Shown here: positions 7,744-15,405 of the stretch, in pieces | Layout: each line of letters starts with the position of its first letter | Position numbering within the stretch: position 1 is the stretch's first letter | From: Shewanella fidelis ATCC BAA-318 | GTDB lineage: Bacteria > Pseudomonadota > Gammaproteobacteria > Enterobacterales > Shewanellaceae | Assembly (NCBI RefSeq): GCF_000518605.1 | Contig: NZ_KI912461.1 | Location: forward strand, 62,001-126,000 | DNA: 64,000 nucleotides | Reading direction: 5' to 3' | Notes under the pieces: model-generated | Told to the model about the DNA's origin: nothing | Seen by the model: the letters and a program-made list of their open reading frames with translations, nothing else | Database searches by the model: none | Made by a program: the position numbers and the translations under genes

Positions 7744-9483
7744 ATGATATTTACCGTCGACAAAGTAGTAGCAAACAACCTGCCTAAAATTAATCAAACC
7801 CCTTGGCTATCAACACCGACTAAAGCCATGTTACGTTACTTGCTTAATGAAAAAGAGTGTAATGAGATTGCCAGTAAGTTTAGTTATTTAAAAGGCGTCG
7901 ATTTTGTTGAGCAAGTATTAGCGAGCTTCAACTTTAACTATTCAGTCCCTAATAGCGAAGTAGAGAATATCCCCAGTGAAGGGCGAGTGGTTATCTATGC
8001 CAATCACCCCATTGGCTCGCTAGACGCTTTAGCCATGATCAAACTCATCAGTGAAGTTAGACCTGACATCAAGGTCGTTGCCAATGAGCTACTCATGGCC
8101 TTAGAGCCGCTACATTCAATATTACTGCCGGTGCGCAATATGACCGGCGGCACTCCCAAACAACATTTAGACAATATCCACAAACATTTAAAAAATGAGG
8201 GCGCAGTTCTCATCTTCCCTTCAGGAGAAGTCTCTAGGCTACGTCCGCAAGGCGTTGTCGATCTGCATTGGCACTCAGGATTTGTCAAAATAGCTAAAGC
8301 TTGCCAAGCACCGTTATTACCTATGTACGCTGATGCTAAAAACTCAGCGACATTTTATGGCGCATCGATGCTCTACAAACCACTTGCCAGCTTATTGCTT
8401 GTCAAAGAGATGTTTAAACAAGCACAAAAAACCATGCCAATACGCATAGGCGAACTGATCCCCAAAGAAGCACTAATCAGCAATGACTTTCAGCTTAAAA
8501 CTAAGGTAAAACTGCTCAAGAATCACCTTTACCGCATAGGTAAAAACCGCAGTCCGCTGTTTAAAACTCAAAATGCAATTGCTCATCCAGAATCTCGTGG
8601 TGAACTACAGGGCGCACTACAACAGTGTGAGTTACTGGGTGAAACCCAAGACAGTAAAAAGATCTATCTTTACCGCCACAATGAAAGCAGTCCGATTATG
8701 CGAGAGATAGGTCGATTACGCGAAATAGCCTTTCGTGCTGTGGGTGAAGGCACAGGTAAACGTCGAGATCTCGACCAATATGATGCCTATTATTTGCACT
8801 TAGTGTTGTGGGACCCTGAAGCACTCGATATTGTCGGCTCTTACCGTTTTGCTGGTGCCAAGCAAGTCCACCAGAAGTACGGAAAAAATGCACTATATAG
8901 CCAAAGCTTGTTCGAGTATAACCCGGAGTTTGCAGCGTATTTCGAGCAAGGGCTAGAGCTTGGGCGCAGCTTTGTGCAACCTAAGTATTGGGGCAAACGC
9001 AGTTTAGACTACCTGTGGTTTGGTATCGGTGCCTTTTTAGTCCGTAACCCTGAATATCGTTACCTGTTTGGCCCGGTATCATTAAGCGATAACGTCCCTG
9101 AAGCTGCGAAGGAAAAGCTCATCCATTTTTATAAAACGCAGTTCGCCTGTCCAAAGTTACTAGCAAGCTCATTTAACCCGTATAGTTTGTCACCAAGTCG
9201 TGAGGCAGAATTAACTAAGCTATATGACGGGCTAGATTATAACCATGGTTTTAAGCTACTCAAACAAACCATGGCGAGCATGAACAGTGCCGTACCCGCA
9301 CTATTTAAACAGTACGGCGAACTCTGTACACAGGGCGGCGTACAGTTCCTCGATTTTGGTATTGATCCCGAATTTGGTGATTGTATCGATGGTTTAGTGT
9401 TAGTTGATACTCACAAACTCAAACCGAAAAAACGCAGTCGTTATTTAGACTGTCATTTACCAGAGTTGCATGTCGAAAACTGA
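7744..9483 (+). CDS. Bifunctional acyltransferase, PlsC-like plus GNAT-like (OlsF-like)
   Basis: The product is a 579-residue two-domain protein. The N-terminal half (about 1-285) is a PlsC-type acyltransferase with NHPIGSLD (His88, Asp94) and FPSGE at 158-162. The C-terminal half (about 295-560) resembles the OlsB/acetyltransferase-5 family that makes lyso-ornithine lipid from 3-hydroxyacyl-ACP. This domain order is that of OlsF, described in Serratia as making ornithine lipid in one protein. The family also includes proteins annotated only as hemolysin-like or lysophospholipid acyltransferases, so ornithine lipid synthesis is an inference. Confidence 0.8.
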   Translation: MIFTVDKVVANNLPKINQTPWLSTPTKAMLRYLLNEKECNEIASKFSYLKGVDFVEQVLASFNFNYSVPNSEVENIPSEGRVVIYANHPIGSLDALAMIKLISEVRPDIKVVANELLMALEPLHSILLPVRNMTGGTPKQHLDNIHKHLKNEGAVLIFPSGEVSRLRPQGVVDLHWHSGFVKIAKACQAPLLPMYADAKNSATFYGASMLYKPLASLLLVKEMFKQAQKTMPIRIGELIPKEALISNDFQLKTKVKLLKNHLYRIGKNRSPLFKTQNAIAHPESRGELQGALQQCELLGETQDSKKIYLYRHNESSPIMREIGRLREIAFRAVGEGTGKRRDLDQYDAYYLHLVLWDPEALDIVGSYRFAGAKQVHQKYGKNALYSQSLFEYNPEFAAYFEQGLELGRSFVQPKYWGKRSLDYLWFGIGAFLVRNPEYRYLFGPVSLSDNVPEAAKEKLIHFYKTQFACPKLLASSFNPYSLSPSREAELTKLYDGLDYNHGFKLLKQTMASMNSAVPALFKQYGELCTQGGVQFLDFGIDPEFGDCIDGLVLVDTHKLKPKKRSRYLDCHLPELHVEN

Positions 9484-9508
9484 ACTTAAGGGTTTATAGC
9501 TGAAAACA

Positions 9509-9540
9509 AAAATGCCAGTCATTAAGGCTGGCATTTTGTT
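9509..9540. terminator. Bidirectional terminator between acyltransferase and permease genes
   Basis: AAAATGCCAG (9509-9518) pairs with CTGGCATTTT (9528-9537). A-rich and T-rich flanks on the two sides make it usable from both converging genes. Confidence 0.85.
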
Positions 9541-9564
9541 GCATTTCGAGTAGTCAGTTGAGAA

Positions 9565-10923
9565 TTAAATCGCCCAACCGCCCATGTAAAACACCACAAG
9601 CCCGACAGTAATCGCTAACACACCCGGCTTGATTAAACGCCATTCACCGCTACAAATACGACCAATCACTAGCGTTACAAAGCCAAGCATAATACCTGTT
9701 ACGATATTACAGCTCAGAATAATAAATACCGCACAAGTTAAGCCAGCCATAGCATCGACTTTGTCATTAAAATCGAGCTTAGTGACATTACTTAACATCA
9801 ATAGGCCAACATACATTAAGGCTGGTGCTGTTGCATAAGCAGGAACCAGATAGCTTAACGGTGCAAGGAACATCATCAGTAGGAACAGCAAACCAACGAT
9901 TGTTGCTGTTAATCCTGTTTTACCACCAGCTGCGGTACCCGCTGCAGATTCAATATACACTGCTGCTGGTGCGCCGCCGACTGCACCCGCAAAAATGCTA
10001 CTAACAGAGTCAGAGGTTAGTGCTTTACCACCACCAACAATATTGTCTTTCTCATCTAACAACTCGGCTTGACCAGCTACCGCACGAATCGTGCCTGTGG
10101 CATCAAAAATTGCCGTCATAACTAGCGCGAGTACAATCGGTAATACAACAGGATTTAGCGCCCCCATAATATCCATTTGACCAATTAATGATTTATCAGA
10201 CATCAGATCTGGTAATGCAAAGAAACCCTGATAGGTCACACTTGGATCAAATATTAAACCAAATACAGATAACGCAATAATCACTAATAAAATGCCACCC
10301 GGCACACCGCGACGCTCTAGGCCGATAGTCGCAGCTAAACCAACAATGGTCGCTATCACTGGCAAACTATGAATATCACCGAGTGCAACTGGCAGGCCTG
10401 TATCATTGGCCACAATTAGCTTCACGCTGTTGGTAGCAATCAATAATAAAAATAAGCCGATACCAATACCTGTACCGTGAGCAATACCTTTAGGTAGATT
10501 AGCCAACACCCACTGACGAATACCGGTAACACTGACTAAGGTAAACACGATACCCATTAGGAAGATAGCACCTAAAGTCACCGGAATGGAGATCCCCTGA
10601 CCTAGCACCATGCTAAATGCAGTAAACGCAGTGAGAGAAATTGCACAACCAATTGCCATTGGCATGTTTGCCCATAAGCCCATGAGTAATGAGCCAAAAG
10701 CGGCAATTAAACAGGTCGCAACGAATACGGCTCCGGTATCAAAACCAGCAGCACCTAACATATTCGGCACTACGATCACTGAATAGACCATAGCAAGAAA
10801 CGTCGTCAAGCCTGCAATGACTTCACACCTTAACGTACTGCCGCGAGCGGTAATATTGAAATAACGATCCAGAGCTGAATCTGATGGAGTTGTAGCGCTT
10901 GTTAGAGTCTGATCAGACTTCAT
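9565..10923 (-). CDS. Guanine/hypoxanthine permease, AzgA branch of NCS2 (GhxP-like)
   Basis: The product is a 452-residue inner-membrane purine:proton symporter. It follows E. coli GhxP (YjcD) closely over its whole length, for example RGSTLRCEVIAGLTTFLAMV near the N-terminus, FDATGTIRAVAGQAELLD, and the Ala/Gly-rich AAVYIESAAGTAAGGKTGLT. GhxP and GhxQ import guanine and hypoxanthine; the related AdeP and AdeQ import adenine. The match favours the guanine/hypoxanthine type. The ATG at 10923 is preceded by AAAAGG about 10 bases away. A structured leader (10940-11030) lies directly upstream and may control expression. Confidence 0.88.
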   Translation of the reverse strand: MKSDQTLTSATTPSDSALDRYFNITARGSTLRCEVIAGLTTFLAMVYSVIVVPNMLGAAGFDTGAVFVATCLIAAFGSLLMGLWANMPMAIGCAISLTAFTAFSMVLGQGISIPVTLGAIFLMGIVFTLVSVTGIRQWVLANLPKGIAHGTGIGIGLFLLLIATNSVKLIVANDTGLPVALGDIHSLPVIATIVGLAATIGLERRGVPGGILLVIIALSVFGLIFDPSVTYQGFFALPDLMSDKSLIGQMDIMGALNPVVLPIVLALVMTAIFDATGTIRAVAGQAELLDEKDNIVGGGKALTSDSVSSIFAGAVGGAPAAVYIESAAGTAAGGKTGLTATIVGLLFLLMMFLAPLSYLVPAYATAPALMYVGLLMLSNVTKLDFNDKVDAMAGLTCAVFIILSCNIVTGIMLGFVTLVIGRICSGEWRLIKPGVLAITVGLVVFYMGGWAI

Positions 10924-10939
10924 AATTGTTATACCTTTT

Positions 10940-11030
10940 GATCTCTTAAATTGGGTAAAACCAACTTAGGTAAGTTGGTTACTCGGCTATGGCAGGTAGA
11001 GCCCCAATTCAATAGATTGGGTGAGAGATC
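10940..11030 (-). promoter_or_regulatory. Structured leader RNA of the purine permease, riboswitch-like
   Basis: On the transcribed (minus) strand an 8-pair closing stem (11023-11030 with 10940-10947) encloses two hairpins: CCCAAT/ATTGGG (11016-11021 with 11003-11008, 7-base loop) and AACCAACTT/AAGTTGGTT (10972-10980 with 10960-10968, 3- to 4-base loop). ATTGGG can also pair with a second CCCAAT at 10951-10956, giving two exclusive folds. The closing stem ends just before the ribosome binding site. It is not the canonical purine riboswitch: the conserved core and the second 7-base loop are missing. A ligand is not known. Confidence 0.5.
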
Positions 11031-11183
11031 CACTTACACTTAAAAAAGCGGCAGTGACCTGCGAGCAATATGCCTGGTAAAATTTACTCTTACCAACACA
11101 GCCTTTGTTGGCGCGGAGTGTACAGCAATCAGCAGCTGGGAAATAGCCAACTAAGATCTTTTTTGATTCGTATCAACAAAAAA
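11031..11183. other. Upstream part of the permease leader/promoter region
   Basis: This non-coding stretch lies between the rhlE terminator and the structured permease leader. It presumably holds the permease promoter. It also contains a short inverted repeat, TACCAACA/TGTTGG, near 11093-11112. No gene was seen. Confidence 0.4.
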
Positions 11184-11211
11184 ATGCCCAGCAAAGCCAT
11201 TTACTGGGCAT
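11184..11211 (-). terminator. Terminator of rhlE
   Basis: On the minus strand ATGCCCAG and CTGGGCAT form an 8-pair stem followed by a run of seven T. Confidence 0.88.
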
Positions 11212-11263
11212 CTTAGTGATAATTGCAAAGTGTGACACAGCTAAATCAGTAACCATTAACAAT

Positions 11264-12496
11264 TTAACGGCGCTTTTTGCCACCTAATGCTCGTTTTTTA
11301 GCTCTTTGTCTTTGCGCCGCTTTACTATTTTTACGGCTTGGCTGTTCCATCTTAGTTAAGTCAGGCTCAAAGCCGGGTAGCCACTGTTGTGGTAAGCGCT
11401 TATCTAGTACGATTTCAACTTCTTCAAGTAGTAAGGCGTCGTCTTCGCTGTAAAGAGTAATTGCTTTACCTGTGTTGCCGGCGCGGCCTGTACGGCCAAT
11501 TCGATGCACATAATCTTCAGCAACAAATGGGATTTCATAATTAACGACCACTTTAAGCTCAACAATATCTAAACCACGTGCAGCCACATCTGTTGCCACT
11601 AATGCTTTAATCTTGCCTTGTTTAAAATCATTCAGCACCTGCTCACGCGCACCTTGACCTAAGTCGCCATGAAACGCTTTAGTCTCTATACCAGCAGCTA
11701 TCATCTGTTGGCATATTTGATCAGCCGTTTGTTTTTTACGGCTAAAAATCAATACCTGATGCCAGTCATGCTTAGTTATCAGATGGCTAATCAAGGCTGT
11801 CTTGCGTTCGCTATCAACCGCATAGACAATTTGCTCAACATTGTGGGCAGCACTGTTAGCCTTATCAACTTCAATTCTTATAGGCTTTTGCAGTAATTTT
11901 TTGCTTAAATCATAGATCGCCGAGCTAAAGGTTGCTGAAAATAACAGGGTTTGCCGCTTAGCTGGCAACTGTTTCAAAATAGCGCTTATCTCGTCCATAA
12001 ACCCCATATCAAGCATACGGTCAGCTTCATCAAACACAAGATGCTCTATGGTTGTAAGATCGAGTGAGCCACGTCGAACATGATCCAGTAACCGTCCAGG
12101 AGTTGCCACAATGACATCAACGCCCGCGGCAAGTTTACTGGCCTGCGCATCAATACTCACTCCGCCATAAATCACTAAGCTATTTATGTCGGTATTCACC
12201 GCATACTGGCTAATATTGGTATTAACTTGTACCGCTAACTCACGGGTTGGCGTAAGCACGAGTACTGAAGCTCGTCGTCTATTTGATTCTCGGTCAGCCT
12301 TTTCAAGTAACAACTGCAGTAATGGCAAAGTAAAAGCGGCGGTTTTTCCGGTACCCGTCTGTGCACTCGCCATAAGATCATTACCAGCCAATATTGCAGG
12401 GATCGCCTCTGCTTGAATTGCCGTTGGCTGCTGATAGCCTTTTTCGGCTAATACACTTAGAAGTTTGTCACTTAACGCAAGTGAAGAAAATGACAC
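11264..12496 (-). CDS. rhlE: DEAD-box RNA helicase RhlE
   Basis: The product is a 410-residue ATP-dependent RNA helicase of the RhlE group, linked in E. coli to ribosome assembly and RNA turnover. The motifs are in order: Q motif (PTAIQAEAIP), AQTGTGKT, PTRELA, TPGR, DEAD, SAT and HRIGRTGRAG, followed by a short Lys/Arg-rich tail. The start is taken as the GTG at 12496 (first residues SFSSLALSD), because AAGGA lies 8 bases upstream and RhlE homologs begin there; the reading frame stays open upstream. It is monocistronic. Confidence 0.92.
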   Translation of the reverse strand: MSFSSLALSDKLLSVLAEKGYQQPTAIQAEAIPAILAGNDLMASAQTGTGKTAAFTLPLLQLLLEKADRESNRRRASVLVLTPTRELAVQVNTNISQYAVNTDINSLVIYGGVSIDAQASKLAAGVDVIVATPGRLLDHVRRGSLDLTTIEHLVFDEADRMLDMGFMDEISAILKQLPAKRQTLLFSATFSSAIYDLSKKLLQKPIRIEVDKANSAAHNVEQIVYAVDSERKTALISHLITKHDWHQVLIFSRKKQTADQICQQMIAAGIETKAFHGDLGQGAREQVLNDFKQGKIKALVATDVAARGLDIVELKVVVNYEIPFVAEDYVHRIGRTGRAGNTGKAITLYSEDDALLLEEVEIVLDKRLPQQWLPGFEPDLTKMEQPSRKNSKAAQRQRAKKRALGGKKRR

Positions 12497-12717
12497 GCTG
12501 GCGGTCCTTGATAAAAACGGTTTGATTGAAGCCAAGTTTATCAGAAAAAACCATAAAACCTGCAGTATCTTCAATGAGCAATTTAGCCTATTCCCCCCTG
12601 CAAAAGCGATTTACCTTTCCCAGCCTTATGCCGATAAGGCCAGTGTTTGGTGATATAGGTCACAAGCGCAACAAGCCGCGATTAATAAATAGCCCGCAAC
12701 TTGGTATCGATCACAGT

Positions 12718-13326
12718 ATGGCCGAGCAAAAAGTAGACAATAACGCTCCTTTTTTGTCAGCTAGTAGGTTTTGCGGTTTAGTGTTCGAGTTATCACATCA
12801 AAGTTTATTCTGGGTACAAGCATTAGGCTTTGTGTCGATGGCCATCGGATGGTGGGCCAATGCACAGAAAAGCGATCAACAGCTTCTAAGCGGCAACCTA
12901 ATTGCGTCAGGATTAACTGCAATTCACCTCGGTTTATTAGGCAGTAATCTGGGACTATTTAACCAATTACTCAATATGCTGCGCTTTGCAATATGTCGTA
13001 AACGGGTAACTCGTGCTAAGCGCAGCTCAATTTACTTACCTTTAGTATTTGCTAGCCTCGCTTTTTTACAGGGATTACTGTGGGCAAACCATTGGACAGA
13101 GTGGTGCGCAGTTGCCAGCGCCGTATTAATGAGTTTTGCACTATTCTATGCCAAAGGCTCAGAGTTACGTATCGCAATGCTAATGAGTAATCTATTGAAT
13201 TTGACCTTGTCAGTATATCTTTTATCGTGGTCAGGCATCGCCTACCAAGTGATTACTATTGTCATTTTAAGTTACAGCTTAATACCCGTAAAAACACTCA
13301 ATCACAGCACCAAACCAGCTTGTTGA
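12718..13326 (+). CDS. YgjV-like inner membrane protein
   Basis: The product is a protein of about 202 residues with roughly six membrane segments, beginning MAEQKVDNNAPFLSASRF. Composition and layout resemble the Imp-YgjV family, whose function is unknown. The reading frame extends upstream to 12526, but that part overlaps the rhlE promoter region and does not look coding, so the ATG at 12718 is preferred. No strong ribosome binding site is visible. Family placement is tentative. Confidence 0.6.
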   Translation: MAEQKVDNNAPFLSASRFCGLVFELSHQSLFWVQALGFVSMAIGWWANAQKSDQQLLSGNLIASGLTAIHLGLLGSNLGLFNQLLNMLRFAICRKRVTRAKRSSIYLPLVFASLAFLQGLLWANHWTEWCAVASAVLMSFALFYAKGSELRIAMLMSNLLNLTLSVYLLSWSGIAYQVITIVILSYSLIPVKTLNHSTKPAC

Positions 13327-13464
13327 TGTAAATATAATGACTTTTTATTAACCATAAATTTGTATAAGCACAAGTAGTTAGCTTATCATTGCCGCAATTG
13401 ACAATATAAAAACAAACCAAAGGAACTTGCTGCAGTATAAAGTACTGTCACAGGTAGCATTGAT

Positions 13465-13833
13465 ATGGATGAGAGACGACAGTTTTCAAGGTTAAACTTA
13501 ACCTCTGATGCAAAACTGATTAGTGGCAATAATCGCTGGCAGACTCAGCTTTTAGACATCAGTCTCCAAGGTGCGCTTGTTAAGCAGCCTTGTGATTTCC
13601 CCGTAGCACCAGATCAACTCACACTTGAGTTTATGATCCACGACTCTGATATTTGTGTGCAGATGCGAGTGCGTATTGTGCACAAAAAAAATCAGCTGCT
13701 CGGCTTAGCTTGTTTACACATTGATGTCGAAAGTATTAGCCATCTGCGCCGACTACTTGAGCTCAACCTTGGTGATGCCTCACTGTTGGATAGAGAATTA
13801 GAACGACTATTTAGTATTTCAAGCGCAGATTAA
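13465..13833 (+). CDS. Single-domain PilZ protein
   Basis: The product is a 122-residue protein with an N-terminal RRQFSR motif and a DISLQGALV motif at about residues 31-39. These are the RxxxR and (D/N)xSxxG signatures by which PilZ domains bind cyclic di-GMP. The size matches stand-alone PilZ adaptors, and there is no other domain. It probably relays c-di-GMP to an unknown partner in motility or surface attachment. A second, larger PilZ protein lies on the other side of radA. Confidence 0.85.
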   Translation: MDERRQFSRLNLTSDAKLISGNNRWQTQLLDISLQGALVKQPCDFPVAPDQLTLEFMIHDSDICVQMRVRIVHKKNQLLGLACLHIDVESISHLRRLLELNLGDASLLDRELERLFSISSAD

Positions 13834-13840
13834 CCATCAA

Positions 13841-13868
13841 AAAACACCGCAGCTCACTACGGTGTTTT
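13841..13868. terminator. Bidirectional terminator between PilZ gene and radA
   Basis: AAAACACCG (13841-13849) pairs with CGGTGTTTT (13860-13868), with A and T runs at the two ends. It can serve both converging genes. Confidence 0.88.
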
Positions 13869-13883
13869 TTCGTTTAACAGCCC

Positions 13884-15257
13884 CTAATTAATCAACTCAA
13901 GCAACTCGTGGATCGTTTTCACCGGAATGATTTTCGCTCCAGCGCCTTCCATTGATTTATGGTAGTTACGAAAAGGGATAAAAATCTCAGTAAAACCATG
14001 CTGAATAGCCTCGCGAACTCGAGGCACACCACTATCAATTGGACGCACATCGCCATTGAGGCTCAACTCCCCCATAATGCAAGTGGTTCTAGGCACCACA
14101 AAATCATTCAAGCTGCTGAGCAATGCGGTAACTAACGCTAAATCGATACAAGTTTCAGACTCATCGATTTTTAATCCACCGACCAAGTTAAAATAGGTGT
14201 CATGGAAAATCTTGGTTTTGGTATGCTTGCGTAAAATCCCAGTCAACATTTTAATCCGGTTCATATTCAAGCCGACACAGACACGTTGCGGAAATTCAGC
14301 CTCTGTTTCTGTCGTCAAACACTGGATCTCAAGCAGCAAATTACGATTACCTTTACGGATACAGGTAATGGCCGCACCGGGAGATTCAGTTGTAGAACCA
14401 GAAAGAAAAATTTCACTCGGGTTATCTACACTTATCATTCCCCGTTCTGTCATCTTAAAAATACCGACAGTATCAACATCACCAAAGCGGTTTTTGTTTG
14501 CCCGCAGTGTACGAACTTGGCCATCGTTACACTCAATATGGGTTAAACAGTCGACAATGTGAATTAAGGTTTGTGGACCCGCAGTTTCATTGTTTTTATT
14601 CACATGAGCCACGAGAAACATGGTCACGTTATTTTGCTTACAGTATTGAGTTAAGGCTTGCGCACTGCCCTTAACTTGCGATGGAGAGCCCGGACTACCA
14701 TTAGCTAAATCGGTAACCACAGCTTGAATCGAGTCAATCACCGCAAACTTAATTTTCTTATCTTCAAGCTCTGCAATTATGGCTTCAACACTGGTTTCAG
14801 CCATTAAATAAAGGTTGTCTTCATTGCAATTAAGCTTAAGCCGATTAACCCGGTTTTTAAACTGCGATAAAGATTCTTCAGCGGTACAGTAAAGTGACGG
14901 CATCAACTGCGACATTCGCGAAACCAAATCAGATAAAATCGTTGTTTTACCCGCTCCAGGATCGCCAGAGATAATATTAACCGATCCTGTTGTTAAGCCA
15001 CCGCATAACACGCGATCAAGCTCACCAATCCCAGTGAGCATTTTCTCTGCTTCAAACTCTTCAATTTCGTTAAGTTTCTTAGAGCCACCACCAACTGAGC
15101 CAGCATAACCAGCAACAGCAGCTCGCGCAGGCTTAGCTGTTGAGATCTGAAGTTCACTAATGGTGTTCCACTCTTTACAGGCACTGCACTGCCCCTGCCA
15201 ACGCGGAAAGTCTTGCCCACACTCATTACATACAAACGCTGTTTTATTTTTTGCCAT
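13884..15257 (-). CDS. radA: DNA repair protein RadA (Sms)
   Basis: The product is a 457-residue RecA-like ATPase that promotes branch migration in recombination. It has an N-terminal four-cysteine zinc finger (CNECG and CSAC), Walker A GDPGAGKTT, the RadA KNRFG motif, and a C-terminal Lon-protease-like domain with GELSLNGDVRPI. The ATG at 15257 (MAKNKTAFVCNECG) is the family start; the frame is open for 25 more codons upstream. In many relatives radA lies beside serB; here serB is about 13 kb away. Confidence 0.95.
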   Translation of the reverse strand: MAKNKTAFVCNECGQDFPRWQGQCSACKEWNTISELQISTAKPARAAVAGYAGSVGGGSKKLNEIEEFEAEKMLTGIGELDRVLCGGLTTGSVNIISGDPGAGKTTILSDLVSRMSQLMPSLYCTAEESLSQFKNRVNRLKLNCNEDNLYLMAETSVEAIIAELEDKKIKFAVIDSIQAVVTDLANGSPGSPSQVKGSAQALTQYCKQNNVTMFLVAHVNKNNETAGPQTLIHIVDCLTHIECNDGQVRTLRANKNRFGDVDTVGIFKMTERGMISVDNPSEIFLSGSTTESPGAAITCIRKGNRNLLLEIQCLTTETEAEFPQRVCVGLNMNRIKMLTGILRKHTKTKIFHDTYFNLVGGLKIDESETCIDLALVTALLSSLNDFVVPRTTCIMGELSLNGDVRPIDSGVPRVREAIQHGFTEIFIPFRNYHKSMEGAGAKIIPVKTIHELLELIN

Positions 15258-15405
15258 AACCGCTTCTAAATTGCATAAATCAGTAAAGTAACGACTAAAT
15301 ATGCCGATACTTATATAATACACGGGGCACAAACCATCCCCTTTATGTTATTGCCATTGAGCCTATCAGCCATTGGCCTTATTCGCACCCAAAAAGAAGT
15401 ATTTA

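Noticed and set aside
10940..11030. Canonical purine (guanine/adenine) riboswitch
   Set aside because: The conserved core residues and the second 7-base loop needed for loop-loop contact are missing.
12526..12717. Upstream extension of the YgjV-like gene
   Set aside because: It overlaps the rhlE promoter region, has no ribosome site and encodes no membrane segment.
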